A stretch of 64,000 nt of DNA, taken from the NCBI GenBank assembly GCA_966424055.1, contig CBJLMB010000013.1, positions 1-64,000 of the forward strand. Reading direction: 5' to 3'. Of this stretch, positions 8,338-19,100 are shown in pieces. The stretch comes from Deminuibacter sp966424055 (GTDB lineage: Bacteria > Bacteroidota > Bacteroidia > Chitinophagales > Chitinophagaceae). The translations under genes and the position numbers were made by a program. The first letter of the stretch is position 1. Every line of letters starts with the position of its first letter. Under the pieces are notes generated by a model that saw only the letters and a program-made list of their open reading frames with translations, ran no database searches and was not told where the DNA came from.

Positions 8338-9034
8338 TCTTGAAAAACTGGTGATCCATTCCTTTACGGATAAAAACTTTAACAATGAGGTAAAAGATTC
8401 AAAGTTTACCGCACCCATCAATCCTGAATCGTTTACCAAGAATTTTAAAGTAGAACTGGAATCACGCGGTGCACATGGAAGCCCCGGCAGGGATCCTAAA
8501 TTCAAATCAACCGGTCCGCAGGAACTGAAACTGGATTTTATTCTCGACGGAACCGGAACGATGGAAGGATATGCAGGCCCCAAGGATAACGACGGCAATG
8601 ACGTATCCATTCATGAAGCATTGGATCTTTTTTTAAAATGCGTATACGATTACGATGGCGAAATTCACCGGCCCAGGTTCCTGATCATTTTCTGGGGCTC
8701 CGAAATAAAGTTCCCCTGTGTATTGTCTAACCTGGATGTGAACCACACCCTGTTCGATCCCAAAGGGTTTCCTATCAGGGTAAAGCTGAGCGCCACATTC
8801 ATGGGCTATTTCACACCGCAATCGCAGATAGCGCTTAACCGCATCAGTTCACCCGATTTAACGCATTACCAGAAAGTAAAACAGGGCGACCGGCTGGATT
8901 TGATGACGTATAGAATTTACAACGATTCCAACCTGCTGTTACAGGTGGCCAAAGCCAATAACCTTACCGGTGTGCGCAATGTGCCACCCGGTACTGCCCT
9001 GAATTTTCCACCATACGATCAAAAAGAAGCCTGA
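8327..9034 (+). CDS. CIS tube-adaptor protein with LysM domain (Pvc7-like)
   Basis: A 235-aa protein with an N-terminal CIS tube-adaptor region (KLVIHSFTDKNFNNEV, then FTAPINPESFTKNFKVELE) and a C-terminal LysM-type module from about residue 180 (YQKVKQGDRLDLMTYRIYND, then KANNLTGVRNVPPGTALNFP). This is the arrangement of Pvc7/Afp7 and T4 gp53-like connectors. They glue the central spike hub to the tube and baseplate; LysM here is structural rather than a demonstrated peptidoglycan binder. The start overlaps the DUF5908 gene, and the TGA overlaps the spike ATG by one base, so production is probably coupled to both. Confidence 0.9.
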   Translation: MNGSLEKLVIHSFTDKNFNNEVKDSKFTAPINPESFTKNFKVELESRGAHGSPGRDPKFKSTGPQELKLDFILDGTGTMEGYAGPKDNDGNDVSIHEALDLFLKCVYDYDGEIHRPRFLIIFWGSEIKFPCVLSNLDVNHTLFDPKGFPIRVKLSATFMGYFTPQSQIALNRISSPDLTHYQKVKQGDRLDLMTYRIYNDSNLLLQVAKANNLTGVRNVPPGTALNFPPYDQKEA

Positions 9035-10806
9035 TGAGCGAAGTTCTGATACCCAATACGTCCCTGCATGATGTGGCAAGCTACCAGCTGCTGGTGAACG
9101 ATACGGCTGTAGATGCTTCCTTTCAGCTGCTATCCCTTTCTGTTACGCGGGAGATGAACCGTATCCCTTTTGCAAAACTTGTTTTCCGCGATGGGGAAGC
9201 TGCGGAGAAAAATTTTTCCATCAGCAATACCGATGTATTTGTGCCCGGAAAAAAAATAAAAATCAAAATTGGGCGCGATGGTAATAACACACAAGCATTC
9301 CAGGGCATTATTACACGGCATGCCATCCGTGTAAAAGAAAATGGCAATAGCGAACTGCATATCGAGTGCAGGGACGAAGCCGTTCGCATGAGCCTGGTAC
9401 GCCACAGCAAATATTACCAGCAGGTGAAAGACAGTAACCTGTTCGACGAACTGATCAACGGCTACAGCGGCGTCTCCGGCGATTTTCAGTCCACCGTATT
9501 GCAGCACAAAGAACTGGTGCAGCATCATGTAACGGATTGGGACTTCATGCTGCTGCGCGCTGAAGCCAATGGTATGCTGGTAAGTGTACAGGATGGTACG
9601 ATACATATAACAAAACCCGATACCAGTACTGCACCCGTACTGCAGCTCACATTCGGCAGCTCGGTACTGGAGCTGGAAGCAGAAATGGATGCGCGTAACC
9701 AGTGGAAAAGTGTAAAAGCTGCCAGCTGGGATTACAGCAACCAGCAATTGTTCAATGCCAATACATCAGCAGCGGATGATTTTGCAGAAGGTGGTAATGT
9801 ACCGGGCGATGAGCTGGCAACTGCCGTTAATGCGGACTATGAACTGCATCACAGCGGTCATTTGCTGGAGCAGGAATTACAAAGCTGGGTAGATGGCGCC
9901 ATGCTGCGTAGCAGGCTGGCTAAAATAAGAGGACGTGCCAAGGTGGATGGTTTTGCCGCGATCAAGCCGGGCGATATGGTGAAGCTGGATGGTGTGGGTG
10001 ACCGGTTTAACGGCAATGCACTGGTAACAGGCGTGCGGCAGGATATGGGCAATGGCGTTTGGGAAACACAGGTGCAATTCGGCCTGCATCCCGATTATCA
10101 TGCCAGTTTATACAAAGATGTGAGCGATGGGCAAACAAGCGGGTTGGTAGGTGCCATCAATGGACTACAGATTGGCAAGGTGGTTAAATTAGAGAATGAC
10201 CCTGATGGCGACTGCCGTATACAGGTAAGGGTGCCAACGATCGATAATGCGGCACAGGGCATCTGGACCCGCGTAAGCACACTGGATGCAGGAAATAACC
10301 GCGGCTCTTTTTTCCTGCCTGAAATAGATGATGAAGTGGTACTGGGCTTTATCAATGACGATCCCCGTCACCCGGTGATGCTGGGAATGCTCAATAGCAG
10401 CGCAAAACCTGCGCCCATTACTGCAGAGGACAGCAATGATAAAAAAGGCTTTACCACCCGCAGCAGGATGCATATCAGTTTCAATGATGCCACCAAAACG
10501 ATCACCATAGATACACCTGCCGGTAACAGTATCACACTGGATGAGAGCAGCAGCAAAATTGAAATCAAAGATCAGAACAGCAATACTGTTACAATGGATA
10601 CATCCGGTATCAGTTTGAGCAGCCCGTTGAACATCGATATTAAAGCAGGTGCCAATCTCAGTTTATCTGCCGGAGCCTCTTTATCTGTCGGCGGTATGTC
10701 GGTGGCCGTAAAAGCAGATGCAGATGCCAGCATCCAGGGCGCCATGACTTCCCTGCAGGCCCAGGGTATTGCATCTATAACCGGATCACTTGTTAAAATA
10801 AATTGA
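9034..10806 (+). CDS. VgrG-like spike protein (Pvc8-like)
   Basis: A 590-aa central spike. Residues about 1-365 form the gp27-like hub (PGKKIKIKIGRDGNNTQAFQ, then FQGIITRHAIRVKENG; later HVTDWDFMLLRAEANGM). Residues about 375-455 form a gp5-type OB fold (GLQIGKVVKLENDPDGDCRI, then FFLPEIDDEVVLGFINDDPR, then HPVMLGMLN). The C-terminal 100 residues are a repetitive, serine- and alanine-rich beta-helix needle (ITLDESSSKIEIKDQNSN, then ISLSSPLNIDIKAG). A trimer of this protein punctures the target envelope, tipped by the PAAR protein encoded next. No extra C-terminal effector domain is present, so toxic cargo must be elsewhere. Confidence 0.95.
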   Translation: MSEVLIPNTSLHDVASYQLLVNDTAVDASFQLLSLSVTREMNRIPFAKLVFRDGEAAEKNFSISNTDVFVPGKKIKIKIGRDGNNTQAFQGIITRHAIRVKENGNSELHIECRDEAVRMSLVRHSKYYQQVKDSNLFDELINGYSGVSGDFQSTVLQHKELVQHHVTDWDFMLLRAEANGMLVSVQDGTIHITKPDTSTAPVLQLTFGSSVLELEAEMDARNQWKSVKAASWDYSNQQLFNANTSAADDFAEGGNVPGDELATAVNADYELHHSGHLLEQELQSWVDGAMLRSRLAKIRGRAKVDGFAAIKPGDMVKLDGVGDRFNGNALVTGVRQDMGNGVWETQVQFGLHPDYHASLYKDVSDGQTSGLVGAINGLQIGKVVKLENDPDGDCRIQVRVPTIDNAAQGIWTRVSTLDAGNNRGSFFLPEIDDEVVLGFINDDPRHPVMLGMLNSSAKPAPITAEDSNDKKGFTTRSRMHISFNDATKTITIDTPAGNSITLDESSSKIEIKDQNSNTVTMDTSGISLSSPLNIDIKAGANLSLSAGASLSVGGMSVAVKADADASIQGAMTSLQAQGIASITGSLVKIN

Positions 10807-10854
10807 TAACCCGGCAAATAAAATCATACCCAATCACTCCCCTCAACAATCCAA

Positions 10855-10934
10855 CAATCCAGCAATCAAACAATCCAGCAATCAAACAATCCAGCAATCA
10901 AACAATCCAGCAATCAAACAATCCAGCAATCAAA
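10855..10934. repeat. Five perfect tandem copies of a 16-bp repeat
   Basis: The unit CAATCCAGCAATCAAA is repeated exactly five times, with degenerate copies on both sides (about 10843-10950). It fills the gap between the spike gene and the PAAR gene, ending 25 bases before the PAAR start. The unit is AC-rich and unstructured. Sixteen is not a multiple of three and copy-number change would alter only leader length, so an effect on PAAR translation or mRNA is possible but unproven. Confidence 0.9.
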
Positions 10935-10959
10935 CAATTCATCAACCAAACAAACCACC

Positions 10960-11250
10960 ATGCCTTCCGCAGCCAGAATAACAGATATGCATATATGCCC
11001 GATGGTTACAGGCGTTGTGCCACATGTGGGTGGTCCCATCTGCGGGGCCTGTGTACCCAATGTATTGATAGGTGGCCTGCCAGCAGCGGCGGTAGGAGAT
11101 GTGCTTGTTTGTGTAGGGCCGCCTGATACCATTGTACAGGGATCGGCTACGGTGCTGATCGGTGGCCGGCCCGCAGCCAGGCAGGGCGACTTAACGGCGC
11201 ACGGCGGTGTTATTGTAGCCGGTTTTCCCACTGTTCAGATAGGTGGTTAA
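10960..11250 (+). CDS. PAAR-repeat spike tip protein (Pvc10-like)
   Basis: A 96-aa PAAR protein that forms the sharp cone on the spike trimer. It starts MPSAARITDMHICPM and repeats the PAAR hallmarks: GPICGACVPNVLIGGLPAAA, then GDVLVCVGPPDTI, then GSATVLIGGRPAARQGD. His/Cys residues that could bind the tip metal are H11, the His in VPHVGG, the Cys in LVCVGPP and the His in TAHGG. The start is the first ATG in this frame after the tandem repeat. A longer overlapping reading frame in another phase here is not a gene. There is no extra domain, so the tip is not itself an obvious effector. Confidence 0.95.
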   Translation: MPSAARITDMHICPMVTGVVPHVGGPICGACVPNVLIGGLPAAAVGDVLVCVGPPDTIVQGSATVLIGGRPAARQGDLTAHGGVIVAGFPTVQIGG

Positions 11251-11266
11251 TCAAAAAAAATGATGT

Positions 11267-11692
11267 ATGGAATACCCGCTTCATTCATTTTTAGGAACAG
11301 GATGGTCTTTCCCTCCCAGTTTCGACCAGGTTACAGGTACTGTTGAAATGGTCAGCAATATTGAGGATATAGAACAAAGCCTGAATATTTTATTGTCTAC
11401 CAGCCTGGGTGAAAGAGTGATGCAGCCAACCTATGGCTGCAACCTGACAGAATATTTATTTGAACCGCTGAACAATACCCTTATCGGGTATATCAAAGAC
11501 CGTGTATCGAATGCCATACTGTATTATGAACCCCGCATTGTTGTAGAAAATATTGAAGTAACTGCTGCAGATTCCACAGACCTGCTGACGGGTTATTTCA
11601 CCATTACTGTCAGCTATTCGATATCACAAACCAATTCAAGGTTCAATTATGTGTACAATTATTATCAGAACGAGGCATTGAAATCGATATAG
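11267..11692 (+). CDS. GPW/gp25-like baseplate protein (Pvc9-like)
   Basis: A 141-aa baseplate wedge protein. It shows the gp25 pattern FLGTGWSFPPSFDQVTG, then EDIEQSLNILLSTSLGERVM, then QPTYGCNLTEYLFEPLNNT, including the EGR-like core loop (here LGERVM) conserved between phage gp25, T6SS TssE and Pvc9. In the particle it starts sheath polymerisation at the baseplate. It follows PAAR by 16 bases and ends two bases before the giant Pvc11-like gene. I see nothing unusual. Confidence 0.94.
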   Translation: MEYPLHSFLGTGWSFPPSFDQVTGTVEMVSNIEDIEQSLNILLSTSLGERVMQPTYGCNLTEYLFEPLNNTLIGYIKDRVSNAILYYEPRIVVENIEVTAADSTDLLTGYFTITVSYSISQTNSRFNYVYNYYQNEALKSI

Positions 11693-11694
11693 CC

Positions 11695-14600
11695 ATGTTT
11701 AACTGCAATACACTGATACATCCTTTCCAGACAGATGCCGGCTGCAGCCAGTCGCAACGGGTCATGGACGACCTGCTGTCTGGCGCGGCACAGATCGATG
11801 GCCGCACCCTGGCCGACCTGTTGCAGTTTTTTACACAACTGGCGCCGCATATCAGCTATCATTATGCCGATGAGGCAACCGGTACGCTGATAGCCGGCGA
11901 CTGGCAGCCTTTTTTTAAGAACAGTACCCCTTTTGTACTGGCTGCTATTGCGCACTACGATACCACTTCCATTACAGATAAATTCAATTTTTATAACCGG
12001 TTATTTGAAAAACGTCCTTCCCCGGCAGGGCTTCAGCTGCTGCTGCATTATTTTTATTACAATACTATTTACCGTATCAACGGCTGGTATGCAGCGCTAC
12101 AGCAGGATCAGCTGCCGGTGGTTGCCCTGATGGAAAAACTGATCAAAAGCAAAATACAACCCGTAACAGTACAGTTCATCCGGTTAATGTATGCCGCATC
12201 GAGATTGTTTTGCATCAGGCAGATCGACTGTTCTCTTTTTTTTGAGAAAAACAGTATCTGGAATATACAGCCTGAGCTCTTCTATAACCAGCAGGATGGA
12301 GAAGTGGCCGGAACCCCAGGCAACCGCCGTGAACAGCTGCTGGAACTGCAGCAACAGATCAGGGATGCATTCACACTGGTGATACAGCAGGTAAATATGC
12401 TTGCCGGAAGTGCAGCTACTGCATTGCCGCAAAGCCTGGTATCGGCAGGAGAGGGCCTGCAGCAAAAACATACACCGCATTTAGCGCTGGTATTCGTTTT
12501 TCTCCGGGTATTCCGGCAATTGCAGGAACAATTGAACGGTTTTACCCGCAAACATCTCGATTTCTTTTATAAAGAAGTATTGCAGCTGAAAGAAAAAGAT
12601 GCAGTGCCTGATAAAGTGCATATCATTTTTGAAATACAAAAACAACTGAAACAATACGCACTTAAAAAAGGCCTGCTGGTAAAAGACGGGAAAGACAAGA
12701 ATAAAACAGATATCCTGTTTGCACTCGATGATGAAATCGTTGTTAACCAAACCCGCGTAACAGGTGCACGTACTTTATTTCTCAATAACCGGTCAATATA
12801 CAAAACCAGTTACCTGGAAGGCGTATACATGGCGCCGGATGCAACAAAAGCTGACGGTATTGCCATCGATTTTGCCCCGGGTGCACCTGTCAGCTATCCG
12901 ACAGTGGGTAGCAAATACAGCGCGTATACACCACCTGGGCAGGCTGTTGCGCAAGCCTATCCTGCAGCAAGGCTGGGCTTTATACTGGCTTCGCCGGTAC
13001 TGCTGCTGAATGAGGGTTGCAGAACCATCCGCATTACACTGGCCTGCGAGCTGCAGCAGCAAAATGCCTGTTCAGCTGCCGCCGGAGAATACCCCGATTT
13101 TTACGATCCCAAAGTATTATTTGGAAAAATTAAAAAGCTCATTGGTAAATCTTATGTGTACATCAGTCAGCAATTGATCGCTGAAGCGGAAAAGAAAGGC
13201 CTGCCTTCTAAAACCACGGATGCTTTGTGGCAATTACTTGAAGAAGACCAGTCTGCCTGCGGTACCACCCTCAAAACCTATTTGACTGATAAAGTGCTTA
13301 CTGCCGGCAAATGGTATAAGAACTTTTATAAAAACCTGGATGGCGGCGAGAAACCGGTAATAGATATTTTATTTAAACCTGTAAAGCTGTTCAACGTATT
13401 GTTCAGTGGTGCAAAAGACTGGCTGGAAGCGAGTAAGCTGAAACGGATAGCTGTTACACCACTGGTGACCGATGCCAGTGGTAAAAGTAGTTTCTCCCTT
13501 AAAATTAAAGCAGTATTGAAACCGGATAAGGATGCTGTTGTGTTTTATGATAAAGCCAAGCTGAAAGAAGACTATGCCACTACATTGCCGCTGGTGAAAA
13601 TAGAACTGAACGATTTTGTAAAAATATGGAAGGGCTTCGATCTGCCTGCCCGGCATTGTTGTTTGTTCAGGAAAGAAGATGCAGGCAAATACCCATTGTC
13701 TTTCTATCATTTTTTCAGGTGTGTGAAGCTGGTGGAAAAAACTGCTCCTGATGCAAAAAAGAAAGTGTACACCACCGGTATTCATGTACAGGTTTGTAAT
13801 GTAAAAAACCTGGTAGTACAGAACGATGAAGGCTTGCAGGATGTAAATACACCAGTATATCCTTTTGGTACAAGACCGGTGGTGCAGGGTTTTGATATCT
13901 CCAATCCCGGTGCCAGCACCGATAACAATACAGGTCCTAATTTTTACCTGGGCTCTGCAGAGGTGTTCTGTAAGAAATGGGAAAAAGTAAGGATAAACCT
14001 GAACTGGAAAGATAAGCCTGCTAATTTTGGTGATTATTACAAAGCCTATCTTCAGCCCAGCCTGAAAGAAGCCGATTTTAGAGTAAAGCTTGCCTCATTA
14101 CAAAATGGTGTATGGTACGAAAAAAGTAGCGCACAGGGCTTGTTTGATACAGATGCGGCTGCAGTAGCTGACCTGAAAAAATGCAGTGAAACCGGCGAGT
14201 ATAAACAATCCATTTTATTGGATCCAGGTAATTTCGGTTTCCCTTCACGTTTTTTTTCGCTGGGTGGCAGCCCGTTAAAGAAATGGGATGTAAATGCGCG
14301 CAATGGCTTTATACGCTTTAACCTGAGAAAGCAGGACTTCCTGCACAAGAATTATTCGTTTGTACTGGCCAGGCAAATGATGGCCTTTGGCAAACTGCCC
14401 GATACATTGGTGGAAGGCGCTATTTATTATGATGCTGCACAGGTGCCACCGGCACCTGTGGTGATCGATACAAAAAAACTGCTGGAAGCATTGAACCAGT
14501 CTGGCCCCATCGCCAAAAATGTACATACTGATGTGGATACTGTGGCTGCTGATGCAGTGGGCACAACCAAGATAGACAAGCCGCAGGCCGATGATATCAG

Positions 14601-16128
14601 GCATGTGCTGCACAGGGCTGATGATCCTTCACATGGTGATTACAACCTGGTGCACGGCGCGGCCTTCCTGGATAATGCATTGAATACAGGTATGCCAGCT
14701 ACGCTGGATGCGCTTAAAAAATATGAAGCCATCATCCCCAATGAACCCTGGACACCCGTGATCAGCAGTTTGTCGCTGGACTATACGGCCAATGCATCGA
14801 TCGGTGATATCACCCTTATCCACCTGTACCCGTTTGAGGGCACTTATAAACAGGAAGAGATTCAACTGGCACCATCTCTGTTCCCTGTTTTTTGTGATGA
14901 AGGCAACCTGTTCGTTAGCCTTGATAACCTGGTGCCTGGCAGCAACCTGAACCTGCTGTTCCAGCTGGCTGAAGCCACAGCCAATACTGAATCGGACCCC
15001 CAGCCGGTAAAATGGCAGTACTTATCAAACAATGAATGGAAAGACCTGCGGCCCGGGTTTGAAGTGCTGGATGATGCCACCAATGGTTTAACTACTTCGG
15101 GTGTTATCCGCTTTACACTGCCCGCAGCCATCAGCAACAACAATACCCTGATGCCGCCGGGGCAATACTGGATAAAAGCCAGTCTGGCCAAAAATAGTAC
15201 GGTGGTTAGCGAAACCATGGGTATTTATGCGCAGGCCGTAAGGGCGGTATTTACCAGCGATGCAGCCAATGACAAAACAAGGCTGGCCACACCACTGCCG
15301 GAAGGTGCTGTGGCCAAACTGCAGGTGGCTGATGCAAATGTGAAGCAGGTAAGTCAACCCTTCCCTTCTTTTGGTGGTGCAGTGCCTGAAGAGGGCGGTC
15401 ATTATTATGTGCGCATCAGCGAACTGCTGCGGCACAAAGGCAGGGGCATCCAGAAATTCGATTATGAACGCCTGGCACTGGAAGCTTTTCCCCAGGTATT
15501 CAAAGCAAAATGTATTACACACAGCTTTGGACTGGATGCTGCCCAATACAAAAATGATTTTCCGCTCGCACCGGGATTCGTGGTACTGGCCGTGATACCC
15601 GATTTAAATAAACTGGCTGCAGCACATTCCTTCGAGCCCAAGCTGCCGGTAAGTATTGTGGAGCAGATAACCGCTTACCTGCAGCAGCGTATTTCTCCTT
15701 TTGTACGGTTGAAAATAATGAACCCGCGCTATGAAAAGATCAATTTCTGTTTATCTGTCGTATTGCTGAAAGGGAAAGACCCGGTGTATTACCGCGAACA
15801 GCTGAAACAAGACCTGCGTGAGTTCCTGGCGCCCTGGGCCGTAGGGCAATATGAGAAGCTCAGTTTTGGCGAATGCGTGAACAGGTCTGATATCATCCGC
15901 TTCCTGGAAACAAGGGACTATATCGACTATATCACCCGCTTGCAGATGTCAGGCGAAACAAGTAACCTGTCTGCCGATGAAATATGCCCTGCATCACCAC
16001 GCTCTATTTTAATTGCAGGCGATATACAGGTGGCAATAGACAATGACCTGCCATCTGAACAAAACGGATCAGATTGCAACAAACGTATACCTATGAACGA
16101 GTATTGTTTACCGGTCAACAACCGTTAA
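11695..16128 (+). CDS. Giant baseplate wedge protein (Pvc11/gpJ-like)
   Basis: A 1477-aa protein in the position of Pvc11/Afp11, the baseplate J-like wedge. The recognisable J-like portion is C-terminal, roughly residues 1290-1440 (FVVLAVIPDLNKL; ISPFVRLKIMNPRYEKINFC; REQLKQDLREFLAPWAVGQY; DYIDYITRLQM), where phage J proteins contact the hub. Residues 1-300 are helical and include a disordered-looking linker. The middle is large, strand-rich and unassigned (for example FLNNRSIYKTSYLEGVYMAP). The start follows the gp25-like stop by two bases. The protein is longer than the roughly 900-1000 residues I remember for PVC and Afp homologues, so an inserted or expanded middle is likely. Baseplate role is well supported; the middle is not understood. 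Confidence 0.88.
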   Translation: MFNCNTLIHPFQTDAGCSQSQRVMDDLLSGAAQIDGRTLADLLQFFTQLAPHISYHYADEATGTLIAGDWQPFFKNSTPFVLAAIAHYDTTSITDKFNFYNRLFEKRPSPAGLQLLLHYFYYNTIYRINGWYAALQQDQLPVVALMEKLIKSKIQPVTVQFIRLMYAASRLFCIRQIDCSLFFEKNSIWNIQPELFYNQQDGEVAGTPGNRREQLLELQQQIRDAFTLVIQQVNMLAGSAATALPQSLVSAGEGLQQKHTPHLALVFVFLRVFRQLQEQLNGFTRKHLDFFYKEVLQLKEKDAVPDKVHIIFEIQKQLKQYALKKGLLVKDGKDKNKTDILFALDDEIVVNQTRVTGARTLFLNNRSIYKTSYLEGVYMAPDATKADGIAIDFAPGAPVSYPTVGSKYSAYTPPGQAVAQAYPAARLGFILASPVLLLNEGCRTIRITLACELQQQNACSAAAGEYPDFYDPKVLFGKIKKLIGKSYVYISQQLIAEAEKKGLPSKTTDALWQLLEEDQSACGTTLKTYLTDKVLTAGKWYKNFYKNLDGGEKPVIDILFKPVKLFNVLFSGAKDWLEASKLKRIAVTPLVTDASGKSSFSLKIKAVLKPDKDAVVFYDKAKLKEDYATTLPLVKIELNDFVKIWKGFDLPARHCCLFRKEDAGKYPLSFYHFFRCVKLVEKTAPDAKKKVYTTGIHVQVCNVKNLVVQNDEGLQDVNTPVYPFGTRPVVQGFDISNPGASTDNNTGPNFYLGSAEVFCKKWEKVRINLNWKDKPANFGDYYKAYLQPSLKEADFRVKLASLQNGVWYEKSSAQGLFDTDAAAVADLKKCSETGEYKQSILLDPGNFGFPSRFFSLGGSPLKKWDVNARNGFIRFNLRKQDFLHKNYSFVLARQMMAFGKLPDTLVEGAIYYDAAQVPPAPVVIDTKKLLEALNQSGPIAKNVHTDVDTVAADAVGTTKIDKPQADDIRHVLHRADDPSHGDYNLVHGAAFLDNALNTGMPATLDALKKYEAIIPNEPWTPVISSLSLDYTANASIGDITLIHLYPFEGTYKQEEIQLAPSLFPVFCDEGNLFVSLDNLVPGSNLNLLFQLAEATANTESDPQPVKWQYLSNNEWKDLRPGFEVLDDATNGLTTSGVIRFTLPAAISNNNTLMPPGQYWIKASLAKNSTVVSETMGIYAQAVRAVFTSDAANDKTRLATPLPEGAVAKLQVADANVKQVSQPFPSFGGAVPEEGGHYYVRISELLRHKGRGIQKFDYERLALEAFPQVFKAKCITHSFGLDAAQYKNDFPLAPGFVVLAVIPDLNKLAAAHSFEPKLPVSIVEQITAYLQQRISPFVRLKIMNPRYEKINFCLSVVLLKGKDPVYYREQLKQDLREFLAPWAVGQYEKLSFGECVNRSDIIRFLETRDYIDYITRLQMSGETSNLSADEICPASPRSILIAGDIQVAIDNDLPSEQNGSDCNKRIPMNEYCLPVNNR

Positions 16129-16139
16129 GAAAGTTTTTT

Positions 16140-19100
16140 ATGCAGATCAATATACCCAATAATACCATTAGCAGGAATAACGCGGGCTTCCCCGGGTATC
16201 TCGATTTTAATACGCTGCGCAGCCGCTCTATTGACTATTTAGGTGAGCTGACAGGACAGGTGTGGACAGATTACAATGTGCATGATCCCGGTATTACGAT
16301 ACTGGAAGTATTGTTGTATGCCGTGCTCGACCTGGGTTACAGGGCCAGTTTGCCTGCTGCGGATATTTTTGCAAGAGATCCTGCAGGAGCCGGAGGTGAA
16401 GACAATTTCTTTACACCAGCCCAGATATTGGGCTGCAATCCCCTTACGATAACAGACTACCGCAAGCTGCTGGTGGATATAGACGGTGTGCGCAATGCCT
16501 GGCTGCAGGTGGCCAATGATGAACTGCTGCCGGGGAAACCGGCTATGCCTGGCCAGGATTGCAGCAGTTATTTCAATTATATCAACGGGCTCTACCACGT
16601 GCTGCTTGAGCTGGAAGATGGTGTCACCAATACACAGCCCGTTATTGATCATGTAAAGAAAGCATTACAAAGCTGCCGGAATTTTTGTGAAGACTTTATC
16701 GACATACGTGTATTGTGCAAGCTGGACATAGGCATTTGTGCAGATGTTGAACTTGAGGCAGGTGTGGATGCCGCCCAGGTATACCAGGATATTGCTGTAA
16801 AACTATCACAGTTCTTTTCGCCTGCGCCCAGGTTTTATACCCTGCAGGAACTATTGTCAAAGAATAAACCCATTGAAACAATATTTGCCGGGCGCCCGCT
16901 GCAATTGAACAACAGCCATGGTTTTGTTGATGCGGATGAACTGGAACAGATCCCTTTTCGTACAGAAATCCATTTGTCTGATGTATATGCCATATTACTG
17001 GAAGTGGCCGGTGTAAAAACTGTGAAGCGGTTACGGGTGCGCAGCTGCGATGACCAGCAGGTATATCAGGACAACTGGAAGCTGGTGCTGCCTGCGAACT
17101 ACCTGCCCAGGTTTTCTGTAACCTGTTCCGGTTTTGCTTTTTACCGTAATGGTATCCAACTCCCGGTAACAGTGGATCAGGGATATCTTGAACTGATCTT
17201 GCAGGATCATACCAAAACCCTGAAAGCAGCTGCATACCTCGACAGCCCTGTGCCACAAGGTGTGTACCGCAAAGACCTGGGCGACTATTATTCTATACAA
17301 AATGAATTTCCCCGCGTATATGGTATTGGTGATGGGGGACTGCCAAAATCTGCTAGCGTTCAGCGGCAGGCGCAGGCATTACAGTTAAAAGGTTACCTCC
17401 TGTTTTTTGATCAGCTGCTGGCTGATTACCTGATGCAGTTAAAAAATATCCGCTCTCTTTTTTCCCTGCAGGCTGCGCCGGACAAAGGGCTTGCACATAC
17501 CTATTTTGTAGGATTGCCCGGTGCTGTACCTGGTTTTGACCAGCTGCAGCATGGTACTGCAGAAACCGGCGATGGAACATCGATCGGCAAGAATGGTGAT
17601 ATACTGGCCTGGCCTGTTCGCCGTGATACGTGGATGCAGCTGGTTGAAAATGCCAATCCGGCGGAGCCGCTTATCGGTGAGGCAATGGCAACCTGCCATT
17701 TTGCAAACAGTGTTCAGCGGGATACAGCAATTGCACAATGGCAAACAGATTTCGCTGCAGGTAATATTGTGCAGTATGCTGTGCTGGCATTGCCGGACGG
17801 TTCTTTTGTGTATTATTTTACCGGTACTTCAACCGAAACAGTACTTGTGAGCCGCCGGTTGTTTAAGTCAGAAAAAGAGGCATCCGATGCGGCAGTACTG
17901 TTCATATACCTGGGCAATGCATATGAAAACTATAAAGGATATTATGCTGCAGAGGCAGACTGGTTTGGGTTCCAGGTAGAACTCAGCCTGGCTTCTTACC
18001 TGGATAACTTGCAGCAGCTTGTTGAAAATAAAAGTCAGTACACTTCGCGCCGGGATGCTTTCCTCAACCACTTACTGGCCCGCTTTGCAGAACAGTTTAC
18101 CGATTATGCATTGCTGTGGTACGGTTTCACTGCACCTGATCAATTGCCTGCCGCAGTGGTGGCGGGAAAAGAAAGATTCCTCACCAATTATCCCGACCTC
18201 AGCAGCAACCGAGGACGCGCATATGATTATGTGCGCAACGGCTGGGACAATGACAATATTTCCGGCTTTGAAAAACGCGTTAAAGCACTTGCCGGCATAG
18301 AAAACTGGAACAGGCGTGGTCTCTGTAATTTCGAGGTGTTTAAATATGAAGATGACTATTCTGTCAGGTTTGATATAGCAGGGTTTCATTTTTTTGATAC
18401 TACTGCAGCCTATGAAGGTGTTGAAGAGGCAACTGCTGCCGTGCAGCATATTTTTGATGCGCTTTCAGATAAAAACGCCTATATAATTCAGCGTACAGAA
18501 CCGGAAGGTTTGTACCGCATCTGCCTGCGCTATGATGCGGAGCACCTGGCGACCTATCCGGAACAGCTGGCAGCAGAACAGGAAGCGCAGGACCTGTGCA
18601 CGCACCTGCAGCGTATTTTTTCTGCATCGGTAACAGCGCAGGACGTGATGATCAGCCAGTATATTTATCGTATCCGCCTGAACAATGATGCAGGTGAACA
18701 GATCCGTCTTTCAAAAAAAGCATATGATAGCGAAGCTGCAGCTTATGCTGAAGCGATCAGTGAATTAAAACAGGTAAATGATGCAGAAAAGTGGGAGATG
18801 GCCGCAGATGCGGCTGCACCCACCGGGAAATTCTGCGCTGACAACAGGAAAACACCCGAACGGTTTATCGATATCGACCGGTTTAAAATACTGACCGGTA
18901 ATACCATACTGGGCAAACCGGATAAGTTTACTTACGAATTGCTGGATAACAACAACCTGTTTCATTTCAGGGCACTCGCTGAGTTTGCCAGCGAAAAACA
19001 GGCGCGTTCCGGTGCCTACCGCCTGCTGATGCTGTTGCCTGCCAGGGATAATTATACCATAGTTAATGAGAAAGATTCTTATACCATCATTGTAAAAGAA

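Noticed and set aside
10855..10934. CRISPR-like array
   Set aside because: Units are contiguous and 16 bp with no unique spacers and no cas genes nearby; it is a simple tandem repeat.
10803..11126. A 107-codon frame across the 16-bp repeat and the PAAR region
   Set aside because: It reads the tandem repeat in one phase and then overlaps the clear PAAR gene in another. The product is low-complexity Asn/Gln/Lys plus nonsense.
16074..16139. Upstream extension of the Pvc12-like gene, overlapping the Pvc11-like gene
   Set aside because: The 22 extra residues lie inside the previous gene in another frame. The conserved start is the ATG at 16140, which gives a normal gap.
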